Assembly: GCA_031548875.1 (NCBI GenBank) | Contig: JAVBQQ010000008.1 | Location: 1-64,000, forward strand | Reading direction: 5' to 3' | Length of the DNA: 64,000 nucleotides | From: JAAYCI01 sp031548875 | GTDB lineage: Bacteria; Bacillota; Clostridia; Oscillospirales; Ruminococcaceae | Part shown: piece by piece, positions 26,241 through 34,876 of the stretch | Layout of the letters: the number at the start of each line of letters is the position of its first letter | Numbering within the stretch: position 1 is the first letter of the stretch | The notes under the pieces: generated by a model | What the model was told of the DNA's origin: nothing | The model's database searches: none | Seen by the model: only the letters and a program-made list of their open reading frames with translations | Translations under genes and position numbers: made by a program

Positions 26241-27623
26241 TTACATGGTGTGGATGGCCTTGCCGACAGCTGCCATGAACGCTTCGGGAATGGCCTCGCT
26301 CACCGTGGGGTGGGGGTGTATGGCTTCGATGATTTCTTCGGCCGTGGCCTCCATCGTCATGGCGACGGACAGCTCGGAGACCATCTCGGTGACGTGCTGG
26401 CCGTACATGTGCACGCCCAGTATTTCGCCCAGGTCCCCGTCCAAAATCACCTTCACAATGCCATCGGTGTCGCCCTCCACAAGGGTCTTGCCGTTGGCCA
26501 TCATGGGGAACTTGCCCACCTTAACGTTTTTGTATTGCTCTTTGGCCTGATTCTCGGTCAGGCCGATGGCGGCCACCTCCGGCTCCAGGTAGATGCAGGA
26601 GGGGATCTTCATGTAGTCCATGGTTTTGCTGTGGCCGAGGATGTTCTCCACGGCGATGATGCCCTCATGGCTGGCCGTGTGGGCCAGCATCACCTTGGCG
26701 TTCACGTCGCCAATGGCGTAGATGTTGGGCACGTTCGTGCGCAGGTTTTCATCGGTTACGATGGCCGCGCGGTCGAAGGCCACGCCGGCCTTGTCGGCGC
26801 AGAGGCCCTCGGTGTTCGGTACCCGGCCCACGGCCATCAACACGGCGTCGGCCTTTACCGATTGCTGCTTGCCGTCCAGCTCGTACAGCACCTCGCTGCT
26901 CTTCACCTTCTGCACTTTCGCGCCCAGGTGCAGTGTGATGCCGTCTTTTTCCAGCCGCTTTTTCACAAGGCCGGACACCTCTTCGTCCACCATGGGCAGG
27001 ATGTGGTCGAGCAGCTCCAGCACGGTCACCTTGGCGCCCAGCTTGTTCAGCAGGTAGGCGAACTCGATGCCAATGACGCCGCCGCCGATGACGGCCACGG
27101 TGGCGGGCAGGTGGTCCAGCTCCAGCGCCTCGGTGCTGGTGAGCACGTTCGTCTTGCCCTCCAGCGGGATGAAGGAGGGCATCAGTGCGTTCGAGCCGGT
27201 AGCGATGATGAAGGTTTCGCTTGTGATTTTTTTGCCGTCCACCTGCACGGTGTGAGGGTCCACAAAGCTGGCAAGGCCGTTCTCCACGGTCACCTTGTTG
27301 CCGCGCAGCAGGCCGCCCACGCCGCCTACCAGCTGGCCGATGACCGCCTTTTTGCGCTCCTGCAGTTTTTTCATCGAGACGGTGACCTTTGCGGCGTCCA
27401 CCCCTTCGATGGCGAAGGCGGCGGACTCCTTGATAAGGCTGAGGGTATTGGCCGTTTTGATGAGCGTTTTTGTGGGGATGCAGCCCTCGTTCAGGCAGAC
27501 GCCGCCCAGGTGTGTGCTCTCGACGAGGCAGGTCTTCTTGCCGGCCTGGGCTGCCTTGATGGCGGCCACATAGCCGCCCGGCCCCCCGCCGATGACCGTG
27601 ATGTCGTACATATAATCTGGCAT
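26241..27623 (-). CDS. lpdA: Dihydrolipoyl dehydrogenase (E3)
   Basis: This 460-residue flavoprotein reoxidises the lipoyl groups of the 2-oxoacid dehydrogenase complex and makes NADH. FAD motif VIGGGPGGYVAAI, redox disulphide GGVCLNEGCIPTKT, NAD-binding VIGGGVIGIEFAY, FAD loop IYAIGDVN, and C-terminal HPHPTVSEA with the catalytic His. AAGGAAGG precedes the ATG. It is the last gene of the 4hbD-E1alpha-E1beta-E2-E3 operon. Confidence 0.97.
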   Translation of the reverse strand: MPDYMYDITVIGGGPGGYVAAIKAAQAGKKTCLVESTHLGGVCLNEGCIPTKTLIKTANTLSLIKESAAFAIEGVDAAKVTVSMKKLQERKKAVIGQLVGGVGGLLRGNKVTVENGLASFVDPHTVQVDGKKITSETFIIATGSNALMPSFIPLEGKTNVLTSTEALELDHLPATVAVIGGGVIGIEFAYLLNKLGAKVTVLELLDHILPMVDEEVSGLVKKRLEKDGITLHLGAKVQKVKSSEVLYELDGKQQSVKADAVLMAVGRVPNTEGLCADKAGVAFDRAAIVTDENLRTNVPNIYAIGDVNAKVMLAHTASHEGIIAVENILGHSKTMDYMKIPSCIYLEPEVAAIGLTENQAKEQYKNVKVGKFPMMANGKTLVEGDTDGIVKVILDGDLGEILGVHMYGQHVTEMVSELSVAMTMEATAEEIIEAIHPHPTVSEAIPEAFMAAVGKAIHTM

Positions 27624-27652
27624 GGTTGCGGTCCTTCCTTTCCGGGGGATGC

Positions 27653-29005
27653 TTACATCAGGATGCGGATGGGATCCTGTAGCAGCTCCTTGAAGTAGCC
27701 CACGAACTGGGCGGCCAACAGGCCGTCGATGACGCGGTGGTCCACCGTGAGCTGCACGTTCATCATGGGCCGGATGACGATCTCGTCCTCGCCCTCGGCG
27801 TTCGTCACGACGACCGGCGTCTTGCGCACCGAGCTGACGGACAGGATGGCCGATTCGGGGGGGTTGATAATGGCCGTAAAGTTTTCGATGCCGAACATGC
27901 CGAGGTTGGAGATGGAGAAGGTGCCGCCGGAATACTCCTCAGGCGCCAGCTTGCCCACCTTGGCGCGCTCCACAAGGTCGCGGCTCTCGGCGGCCACCTG
28001 GGTGAGCGTCTTCTCTTGCACGTTCTTGATGACCGGCACGATGAGGCCGTTTTCGCCCGCCACAGCCGTGCCCACGTTGGTGCTCTTGTAGCTGACGATC
28101 TGCTCGTCCACCAGCGAGACGTTGATGCCGGGGTACTTTTGCAGGCACTTGCTGGCAGCCATGGTGAGCAGGTCGGATACGGCGATCTTCACGCCCTCGG
28201 GCGCGCTCTCGTTCAACTCCTTGCGGAAGGCGGTGAACTTTGTGGTGTCGATGCTGTCGGTAAAGTAGAGGTGCGGCGCGGTGAACTTGCTCTGGGCCAG
28301 CTTTTCGCCGATGATCTTGCGCACGCCCTTGTAGGGGGTCGCTTCCAGGATCTTCTTCTCGTCCGTGCTGCCGGCAGGCGCCGCGGCGGCAGTAGTTGAT
28401 GCCGAAGCAGCAACTACGTCGGCCTTCATCACCTTGCCGCCCGCGCCGCTGCCGGCCACGGAGGCAAGCTCCACCCCGGAAGCAGCGGCCAGTTTTTTGG
28501 CCAAGGGAGACGCTTTGATGTCCTTGGCGGTGATACCACCCTCGAAGCCGGTGCCCTGGATGCCGGCCAGCGAAGCGGGGTCGATGCCCTCCTCGGCCAC
28601 CATCTTCTGGGCCTTGGGCGTCAGCTTGACGCCACCCGCCGGTGCGGGCGCAATTGGGGCGGGTGCGGCGGCGGCAGGCGCTGTTTCTGCAACGGCTTCC
28701 ACCTGGCCGCTCTCGACGGCGGCAATGTTGCCCTCGGCGCTCGCAAGGGCGGCGTCGGGGTCTTCGCCCGCCTCGCCCACAACGGCGATGGGGGTGAACA
28801 CGTCGGCGTACTCGCCCTCGGGCAGCATCGTCTTCAGCAGTACGCCATCGGCCGTGGCCTCCACCGGCATGGTGGTCTTGTCGGTCTCGATCTCGAACAA
28901 TACGTCGCCTTTTTTCATGGCGTCGCCAACGGCGAAGCACCATTTTACAAGCTTGCCCTCGTCCATGTTGAAGCCGAGCTTGGGCATGATGATCAGTTCA
29001 GCCAT
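27653..29005 (-). CDS. Dihydrolipoamide acyltransferase (E2) of a pyruvate/acetoin dehydrogenase complex
   Basis: This 450-residue E2 has one lipoyl domain (lysine in IETDKTTM, residues about 1-75) and an Ala/Pro linker. The E3/E1-binding domain is KLTPKAQKMVAEEGID...GTGFEGGITAKDI. The catalytic domain has DHRVIDG near the C-terminus (His and Asp of the active site). It passes acetyl groups to CoA. A short inverted repeat (28392-28417) lies in the linker before the catalytic domain. Confidence 0.95.
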   Translation of the reverse strand: MAELIIMPKLGFNMDEGKLVKWCFAVGDAMKKGDVLFEIETDKTTMPVEATADGVLLKTMLPEGEYADVFTPIAVVGEAGEDPDAALASAEGNIAAVESGQVEAVAETAPAAAAPAPIAPAPAGGVKLTPKAQKMVAEEGIDPASLAGIQGTGFEGGITAKDIKASPLAKKLAAASGVELASVAGSGAGGKVMKADVVAASASTTAAAAPAGSTDEKKILEATPYKGVRKIIGEKLAQSKFTAPHLYFTDSIDTTKFTAFRKELNESAPEGVKIAVSDLLTMAASKCLQKYPGINVSLVDEQIVSYKSTNVGTAVAGENGLIVPVIKNVQEKTLTQVAAESRDLVERAKVGKLAPEEYSGGTFSISNLGMFGIENFTAIINPPESAILSVSSVRKTPVVVTNAEGEDEIVIRPMMNVQLTVDHRVIDGLLAAQFVGYFKELLQDPIRILM

Positions 29006-29036
29006 GGGGTTCCTCCATTCTAGTTTGCCGGCAGGT

Positions 29037-30032
29037 TTATCCGGGGTTCACCATCTGGCGCACCTTGGCGGCGATGGTCTTGTCGTCGGGGATGAGCGGC
29101 ATCTCCAGCGCGGGGCTGAAGGGCAGCGGCACGTCGCCGGTGCCCAGGCGCTCGATGGGTGCTTCCAGGTCGTAGAAGACGGCGGGCATGATACGGGTGG
29201 CGATCTCGCCGCTGATGCCGAAGCTGACGTGGCCTTCGTCCACGATAAGCAGTTTGCCCGTCTTTTTCACCGACTGGATGATCGCGTCGGTGTCCATGGG
29301 CACGATGGTGCGCAGGTCGATCAGGTCCACCGAGATGCCGTCCTTCGCAAGCGCCTTCGCAGCCTTTTCCGCCTTGATGGTCATCATCGAGTTGGCCACG
29401 ATGGTGATGTCCTCGCCCTCGCACACCTTGCGCGCCACGCCAAAGGGGATGCAGTAGTCCTCATCGGCCGAATGCACGTCGTCGAAGGCCTGGGTGTACA
29501 GCATCTTGTGCTCGAAGAAGATGACGGGGTTGTTGTCCCGGATGGCGGTCTTGAGCAGGCCCTTGCACTCGCCCGCGGTGGAGGGGCACACCACCTTGAG
29601 ACCCGGGGTGTGGGCCATCCACGCGTGGAAGCTCTGGCTGTGCTGCGCCGCCGACGAACGGCCGCCGCCCATGGGCGTGCGGATGACCAGCGGCACCTGC
29701 ACCTGCCCGCCAGACATGTAGGTGATCTTGGCGGCCTGGTTGCAGATCTGGTCCATCGCCACCATCAAAAAATCGCCGAACATCAGCTCGATGACCGGGC
29801 GCATGCCGGTGATGGCGGCGCCCACGCCCAGGCCCACGATACCGGCCTCGCTGATGGGGGAGTCCTTGCAGCGCAGGTCCCCGTATTTGTCCATAAGGCC
29901 CACGGTGCACTTGAAGTTGCCGCCGATGACGCCCACGTCCTCGCCCAATACAAAAACGTTCTCGTCGCGCGCCATCTCCTCGTCCAGGGCCTGGCAGATC
30001 GCTTCACGTACCATCATTTTTTCCAATGCCAT
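29037..30032 (-). CDS. 2-oxoacid (pyruvate/acetoin) dehydrogenase E1 component, beta subunit
   Basis: This 331-residue protein is the beta half of the thiamine-diphosphate E1. The start ALEKMMVREAICQALDEEMARDENVFVLGEDVG, then PISEAGIVGLGVGAA, GGGRSSAAQHSQSFHAWMAHTPGLKVVCPST and LLIVDEGH are typical. It pairs with the alpha subunit encoded 42 bases upstream. Pyruvate and acetoin enzymes cannot be separated by eye; the AcoR-type regulator nearby makes an acetoin-like inducer possible. Confidence 0.95.
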   Translation of the reverse strand: MALEKMMVREAICQALDEEMARDENVFVLGEDVGVIGGNFKCTVGLMDKYGDLRCKDSPISEAGIVGLGVGAAITGMRPVIELMFGDFLMVAMDQICNQAAKITYMSGGQVQVPLVIRTPMGGGRSSAAQHSQSFHAWMAHTPGLKVVCPSTAGECKGLLKTAIRDNNPVIFFEHKMLYTQAFDDVHSADEDYCIPFGVARKVCEGEDITIVANSMMTIKAEKAAKALAKDGISVDLIDLRTIVPMDTDAIIQSVKKTGKLLIVDEGHVSFGISGEIATRIMPAVFYDLEAPIERLGTGDVPLPFSPALEMPLIPDDKTIAAKVRQMVNPG

Positions 30033-30074
30033 GATCTATTTCATCCTTCCTGGGTAATTTTCGGGGAATGGCGT

Positions 30075-31097
30075 TCAGTCCACAAACACGTCGGTGAACG
30101 CTTCGGACACGTCGGGGTAGGGGCTTTCCTCGGCGAACTTGCACGCCTGCTGGATCTCCGCCTCCACCTCGTCGCGGATCTTCTTCATCTCCGCCTCGCT
30201 CAGCGCGCCGCTCTTTTCAAAGCCCGCAACGGGGTCGCGCGCCTTCCAGGCGGACACCTCTTCGGGCGCACGGTACTCGCCGGGGTCGCCCACGTGGTGG
30301 CCCTGCCAGCGGTAGGTCTGGCATTCGATGAGGGTGGGACCGTCGCCCTTCCGGGCGCGGTCCACGGCTTTTTTTACCTCTTTGTACACGGCGAAAACAT
30401 CATTCCCGTCGATGGTGACGCCGGGAATGCCATAGCCGATGGCGCGTTTGGAGAGCTGGTGCTCTTTGGTCACCCGGCGGATGTCCACCGAGATGCCAAA
30501 GAGGTTGTTCTCGATGATGAACACGCAGGGCAGGTCCCACGCGGCGGCCATGTTCACGCTCTCGTTGAAGGTGCCCTCGTTGATGGCGCTGTCGCCAAAA
30601 AAGGCGAGGGTGACCTTTTTGTCGCCTCGCAGCTTGGAAGCGTACGCCGCGCCCACAGCGATGGGAAGCTCGCCCCCAACGATGCCGTTGGCGCCCAGGA
30701 TGCCCTTGTCCATGGCCATGATGTGCATGGAGCCACCCTTGCCCTTGGAGTAGCCGGTCTCCTTGCCCAGGATCTCGGCCATCATCATGTCAAGGTCCGC
30801 CCCCTGGCCCACCAGATGGCCGTGGCCGCGGTGGGTGCTGCCGATGTAGTCGCCCTCGTCCAGCGTGGCGCAGGCGCCGGTGGCGATGGCTTCCTCGCCC
30901 AGGTACAGGTGGGCAAGGCCGGGCATCAGCCCGCGCTTGTAGAACTCGAACACCTCTTCCTCAAACCGGCGCATGCGCAGCATCACGCGGTAGAAGTGTT
31001 CGCACTGTGCTTTGGTGAAGCCCTTCGCGCCTGTGGCGGCAGTTGTTTTGCCAACTGCGGCCGACGCGGCCGTGGCCGTCTTCTTTCTGGGTGCCAT
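30075..31097 (-). CDS. 2-oxoacid (pyruvate/acetoin) dehydrogenase E1 component, alpha subunit
   Basis: This 340-residue protein carries the thiamine-diphosphate motif GDSAINEGTFNESVNMAAAW...ENN. Other family marks are RMRRFEEEVFEFYKRG, GLAHLYLGEEAIATG, STHRGHGH and YSKGKGGSMHIM. The ATG at 31097 follows GGAGGTAAT. The first 25 residues are a Lys/Ala/Thr-rich extension (APRKKTATAASAAVG) not typical of the family, holding a small palindrome in its DNA. It is downstream of 4hbD in the same sigma-54-controlled operon. Confidence 0.95.
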   Translation of the reverse strand: MAPRKKTATAASAAVGKTTAATGAKGFTKAQCEHFYRVMLRMRRFEEEVFEFYKRGLMPGLAHLYLGEEAIATGACATLDEGDYIGSTHRGHGHLVGQGADLDMMMAEILGKETGYSKGKGGSMHIMAMDKGILGANGIVGGELPIAVGAAYASKLRGDKKVTLAFFGDSAINEGTFNESVNMAAAWDLPCVFIIENNLFGISVDIRRVTKEHQLSKRAIGYGIPGVTIDGNDVFAVYKEVKKAVDRARKGDGPTLIECQTYRWQGHHVGDPGEYRAPEEVSAWKARDPVAGFEKSGALSEAEMKKIRDEVEAEIQQACKFAEESPYPDVSEAFTDVFVD

Positions 31098-31175
31098 AGA
31101 TATTACCTCCTGTTTTGTCTGCCGAAGGATCTGTCCCTGCATCTGTATCCGCGCGGTGTGCCGCGGCAGGGTGCT

Positions 31176-32291
31176 TCAGAACAGCTCCATATAGATTTTT
31201 TTCACGCGGCCCTCGTCCAGCTCCACGAAGTTATTGGCCATCAGGCGGCCCTGCTTTGTCATCACGGCCATGGTGAAGTCGTTGATATCCGTCTCGGTGA
31301 CGCCATACTCGCGCAGCGCCTTCTTTTGCAGGATCTTGTTCAGCAGGTTTTCCAGTTCGTCGTACACGGTTCCCGCCGGGCAGTCCAGCAGGTCGGCCAA
31401 AAATTCATTCATCGTGGCGATCTCGCCGTCCTGGCGGATCTCCATGTAATTTTTGAGCACGCCGGTGAAGATGGCGTAGTTACTCTCGCCGTGGGGCACG
31501 TGGTAGGTGCCGCCCAGAGGGTAGCTCATGGCGTGCACGGCGGCGCAGCCGGCCGTGCCGAAGGCGATGCCCGCGTAGTTGGAGGCGATAAGGAAGTTTT
31601 CAAGGTTTGCCTGCAGGGCGGCCTTGCCGTCCTTCACCACGGCCTGGAAGCCCTTCACGATCATCTCGATGGCCTTGTAGCCGAACAGCTTCGAGTAGGG
31701 CGTGGCCTTGGGCGAGAGGCTGCTCTCCACCGCGTGCACCAGCGCGTCGATGGAGCTGGTGGCGAACACGCCGTACGGCAGGGTGGACAAAAGCTCGGGG
31801 ATGAGCACCGCGTAGTCGGCGAACATATTGTCCGAGCCAAGGCCCATCTTGGTGCCCAGGCGCACCCGGTTGATGATGGCGAGGTTGGTCACCTCGCTGC
31901 CGGTGCCGCAGGTGGTGGGGATGATGATGAGCTCGCGCTTTTTTTCGAGGTTGACGGCATTGTCGTACAGTTCATCCATCAGCGCACCGTCGGTGACGGC
32001 CAGGATCTTGGCGATGTCGATGATGGTGCCGCCGCCGATGGCCACGACGCGCGTGCAAGCCGTTTTGGCCGCCGCCTCGATGATGGCGTCCACCATTACG
32101 TCGGTGGGCTCGCCCATGCCGTACTGCTCCTGGAACAGCGTCTCCACCGGGAGGTCCAGCTCGCCAAAGAAGGGGTTGAAGATGTACTCGTTGGTCAGCA
32201 CCAGGTCGTTCCTGCCAAGATTGAACGCCTCGGCAAATTCCTTGCAGGTGGCAAACCTGTGAATGTCCGACCGCAATACCAGTTCCCGCAT
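31176..32291 (-). CDS. 4hbD: 4-hydroxybutyrate dehydrogenase (iron-type alcohol dehydrogenase)
   Basis: This 371-residue metal-dependent dehydrogenase interconverts succinate semialdehyde and 4-hydroxybutyrate. It resembles Clostridium kluyveri 4HbD along its length from memory: GGGTIIDIAKILAV (NAD), PTTCGTGSEVTN, metal-binding DALVHAVES, VHAMSYPLGGTYHVPHGE. Start at 32291 with AAGGAGTG upstream; the frame is open further upstream but crosses the promoter. It leads the operon that continues into E1 alpha/beta, E2 and E3. An exact sigma-54 promoter lies 85 bases before it. Confidence 0.93.
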   Translation of the reverse strand: MRELVLRSDIHRFATCKEFAEAFNLGRNDLVLTNEYIFNPFFGELDLPVETLFQEQYGMGEPTDVMVDAIIEAAAKTACTRVVAIGGGTIIDIAKILAVTDGALMDELYDNAVNLEKKRELIIIPTTCGTGSEVTNLAIINRVRLGTKMGLGSDNMFADYAVLIPELLSTLPYGVFATSSIDALVHAVESSLSPKATPYSKLFGYKAIEMIVKGFQAVVKDGKAALQANLENFLIASNYAGIAFGTAGCAAVHAMSYPLGGTYHVPHGESNYAIFTGVLKNYMEIRQDGEIATMNEFLADLLDCPAGTVYDELENLLNKILQKKALREYGVTETDINDFTMAVMTKQGRLMANNFVELDEGRVKKIYMELF

Positions 32292-32375
32292 GTGTAACAC
32301 TCCTTTTGTGTATGGGGCTTGTTGGAAGCCCATGTGTGCGCCGTTCAAAACGCATAGAGTACCTGCTTTGCATCT

Positions 32376-32392
32376 AGCAAGATGCGTGCCAA
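32376..32392 (-). promoter_or_regulatory. Sigma-54 (-24/-12) promoter of the 4hbD/2-oxoacid dehydrogenase operon
   Basis: Reading leftward the site is TTGGCACGCATCTTGCT: GG and GC are separated by exactly 10 bases and every consensus base (TGGCAC-N5-TTGCT) is met. Two activator-like motif copies lie about 195-235 bases upstream. Confidence 0.92.
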
Positions 32393-32571
32393 AAGCCTGC
32401 GGATTTGCCGTAAAACACATATTGTGAGAATGAGAACTGCTTAAAACAGCAAAAGGTACGAAAATGAAGGAACTTTTTTGTGCGCATCCCCGACGTGTAT
32501 CCCTCCAGCGCCGGGCCGGGGCAGGGGCGGAAGGCGCGGGGCGAGGTGAGTATGGCACACAAAAATGCCGG

Positions 32572-32588
32572 CGTGCCATTTAGGCACA
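32572..32588. promoter_or_regulatory. Upstream activator site A1 (4hbD operon)
   Basis: CGTGCC-ATTTA-GGCACA: a dyad with the same 6-5-6 layout as five other sites near the sigma-54 genes. It is about 195 bases upstream of the 4hbD promoter. Confidence 0.65.
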
Positions 32589-32605
32589 CCGGATGCGACA
32601 CAGAT

Positions 32606-32622
32606 ATTGTCAATTTGGCACA
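32606..32622. promoter_or_regulatory. Upstream activator site A2 (4hbD operon)
   Basis: Reading leftward, TGTGCC-AAATT-GACAAT. It starts 34 bases from A1 (about three helical turns) and overlaps the last codons of the activator gene. Confidence 0.6.
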
Positions 32623-34637
32623 CTTGTGGCGGCGCCCCTGTGTTGGATGCCGTATCTCTCCAGCTTGCGGTAGAGGGTGCGCCGGCTGATTTCCAGCACT
32701 TCGGCGGCTTTTTTCACGTTGCCGCCGGTGGAGTGCAACGCGTTCTCAATCTGGCGCCGCTCGCTCTGCTTGATGGAGTATCCGCCCGTCTCGGGGGCGT
32801 GGTGGACGGGAGCGGCAGTTCCTCCCACGGAGGCAGCAGTTCCCCCTATGGAGGAACTGAGGGCGGGCAGTTTGCCTGCCTCGGGCGCGGGGGCATATAG
32901 CGCCGGGGGCAGCATGTCGGCGTCCACCCAGCCGCCCTGCGCCAGGTACACGGCGCGCTCGATGACGTTTTCCAGCTCGCGGATGTTGCCCGGCCAGCGG
33001 TATTGGCTCATCACAGCGTAGGCTTCCTCAGTGATGCCCTTCACGTGCGCGCCGGAGTAGTTTGCGTATTTGTCGAAGAAATAGTCGGCCAGGGTGCGCA
33101 CGTCGCCAATGCGCTCGCGCAGCGGCGGCAGCGTGATGTTGAACACGTTGAGCCGGTAAAACAGGTCGCTGCGGAAAGAACCGTCGGCGATGGCGGACTG
33201 CAGGTCCTGGTTTGTCGCGGCGATGACCCGCACGTTGATGGGCACCGTTTTGGCCGAGCCTATGCGCATCACCTCGCGGTTTTGCAAGACGCGCAACAGG
33301 CTGGCCTGCACGTCGAAGGGCATGTCGCCGATCTCGTCCAGAAAGATGGTGCCGCCGTTGGCCAGCTCGAACTTGCCGGCGCGGCCCTCGCGCTTGGCGC
33401 CGGTGAAGCTGCCGCCCTCGTAGCCGAACAGCTCGCTCTCGATGAGGCTTTTGGGCAGCGCGCCGCAGTTCAGCGCGATGAAGGGCTCGTCCCGGCGGTC
33501 GCTGGCGTTGTGGATGGCCTGCGCAAACAGCTCCTTGCCGGTGCCGCTCTCGCCAATGAGCAGCACGCTGGAGCTGTTTTCGGCGGCAATGCGGGCCATG
33601 GACACGGTGGTGGTGATGACCGGCGAATGGCCCACGATGTCGTCGAACACGAAACTAGCCGATGAGCCGATGATCTTGTTCAGCTTTTTGTGCAGCGCCT
33701 CCGAGCGCTCGAAGGTGACAAGGTATTCCTCACTGTCGGTGAGCAGCGAGGTAAGCGAGAGCCCCACCTCGCGCCCCGCCATGTACACGGTGACGCTGCG
33801 GTCGCTCACGCCGGCGCGCAGGGCTTCCTCGTCAATGGTGTCGGCGCCGAACAGCTGGGCAAAGCCCTTGCCCACGATTTCCTCCACCGGGCGCTTGAAG
33901 AAATGGGCGGCGCGCGAGTTGGCCAGCTTCACAGTAAGGCGCCTGTCCAGCAGCAGGAGGCTGGAGGGGATGTGCTCGATGATGGCCGAGAGGTTCTTGT
34001 GGTCGCTGTCGATGATGTCATAGGCGGATTTCATGGTGAGCTGGCGGGAGATGGCTTCGGCCGCGGCGGCCGCCATGCCCAGCGTGTGGAAGGTGACCTT
34101 GTCGTCCGGCCCGACGATGCAGAAGGCTCCCATCGTGCGGCCCAGCGAGTCGAAGATGGGGGCGCCGCAGCACACCCAGTGTGCATGCATGGTATAGTAG
34201 TGCTCGTGCCCGTAGATCTGGATGGGCGTGCGCGTTTCAATGCAGGTGCCGATGGCGTTGGTACCAAGGCGCCGCTCGCTGCGGTTGCAGCCTTCCACCA
34301 GGCGGTTCTCCGCCGCTTGGCGCAGGATGTCTTCGTCGCCTATGGACTTGAGCACATAACCCTCTTCGTCGCTGATGAGCGTGAGGAATCCGGATCCGGT
34401 TGTAAAGGAGTTGAGGCTTTCCATGAACGGCACGGCAATGTCGTAGAAGACCTGGTGCGCGGCGATGCGCTCGTCCAGCTCCTCCGCAGTCAGTATGCTT
34501 TTGTCGGCGTCGGTCGGCTTTACGCCGAACTGGCGGCTTCGCTTCCAGGAGTCGAGGATCTCCGGCCGCACGATGCCCTCGTCTACCGGCCGGCCGGCCA
34601 GAAAATTTTCTTTTGCAGCCAAGATTGCGTCCCGCAT
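32610..34637 (-). CDS. Sigma-54-dependent activator (AcoR-type: GAF, PAS, AAA+, Fis)
   Basis: This 675-residue enhancer-binding protein activates sigma-54 promoters. Order: N-terminal helical and GAF-type sensor region (GCNRSERRLGTNAIGTCIETRTPIQ is typical of AcoR relatives), a PAS-like part (about 235-330) and the AAA+ domain. The AAA+ domain has Walker A GESGTGKE, the sigma-54 loop as GSFTGA (usual GAFTGA), Walker B GGTIFLDEIGDM and arginine-finger region FRSDLFYRLNVF. A Gly/Ala/Val repeat linker leads to the Fis helix-turn-helix (NVKKAAEVLEISRRTLYRKLERYGI). The ATG at 34637 is the first with a GGAAA site. It probably senses a metabolite of the adjacent pathways. Confidence 0.95.
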   Translation of the reverse strand: MRDAILAAKENFLAGRPVDEGIVRPEILDSWKRSRQFGVKPTDADKSILTAEELDERIAAHQVFYDIAVPFMESLNSFTTGSGFLTLISDEEGYVLKSIGDEDILRQAAENRLVEGCNRSERRLGTNAIGTCIETRTPIQIYGHEHYYTMHAHWVCCGAPIFDSLGRTMGAFCIVGPDDKVTFHTLGMAAAAAEAISRQLTMKSAYDIIDSDHKNLSAIIEHIPSSLLLLDRRLTVKLANSRAAHFFKRPVEEIVGKGFAQLFGADTIDEEALRAGVSDRSVTVYMAGREVGLSLTSLLTDSEEYLVTFERSEALHKKLNKIIGSSASFVFDDIVGHSPVITTTVSMARIAAENSSSVLLIGESGTGKELFAQAIHNASDRRDEPFIALNCGALPKSLIESELFGYEGGSFTGAKREGRAGKFELANGGTIFLDEIGDMPFDVQASLLRVLQNREVMRIGSAKTVPINVRVIAATNQDLQSAIADGSFRSDLFYRLNVFNITLPPLRERIGDVRTLADYFFDKYANYSGAHVKGITEEAYAVMSQYRWPGNIRELENVIERAVYLAQGGWVDADMLPPALYAPAPEAGKLPALSSSIGGTAASVGGTAAPVHHAPETGGYSIKQSERRQIENALHSTGGNVKKAAEVLEISRRTLYRKLERYGIQHRGAATSVPN

Positions 34638-34686
34638 GTTTTTTCCTTTCGCCAAAACACTATGTAGCAGTTTGCTTGCTGTTCCT

Positions 34687-34695
34687 ATTATAACA
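34687..34695 (-). promoter_or_regulatory. Extended -10 promoter element of the activator gene
   Basis: Reading leftward, TGT-TATAAT. A weak -35 (TGGCAC, 17 bases up) overlaps activator-like site B1, which suggests self-repression. Confidence 0.6.
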
Positions 34696-34708
34696 CATCT
34701 CAAGGGTG

Positions 34709-34725
34709 TGTGCCAGGATGTCACA
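34709..34725. promoter_or_regulatory. Activator-like site B1 (own promoter)
   Basis: TGTGCC-AGGAT-GTCACA, overlapping the -35 region of the activator gene. Confidence 0.65.
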
Positions 34726-34731
34726 CAAAGA

Positions 34732-34748
34732 ATTGCCAAAATGTCACA
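34732..34748. promoter_or_regulatory. Activator-like site B2
   Basis: Reading leftward, TGTGAC-ATTTT-GGCAAT, 23 bases from B1 (about two turns). It sits between the divergent activator and MBL promoters. Confidence 0.6.
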
Positions 34749-34764
34749 ATTGCCACAAAAAAGC

Positions 34765-34793
34765 TTTACGCCTGTACCAATGCAGGCTATAAT
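34765..34793 (+). promoter_or_regulatory. Promoter of the MBL-fold gene
   Basis: TTTACG (34765-34770), exactly 17 bases, TATAAT (34788-34793). Confidence 0.65.
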
Positions 34794-34876
34794 GGGCGGC
34801 AGGGAAGAAGAGCCATGCCGTGCTGCTATTATGATCTTATATAATACGATTATAAATTATGGGGAGGGGTGCTGTT

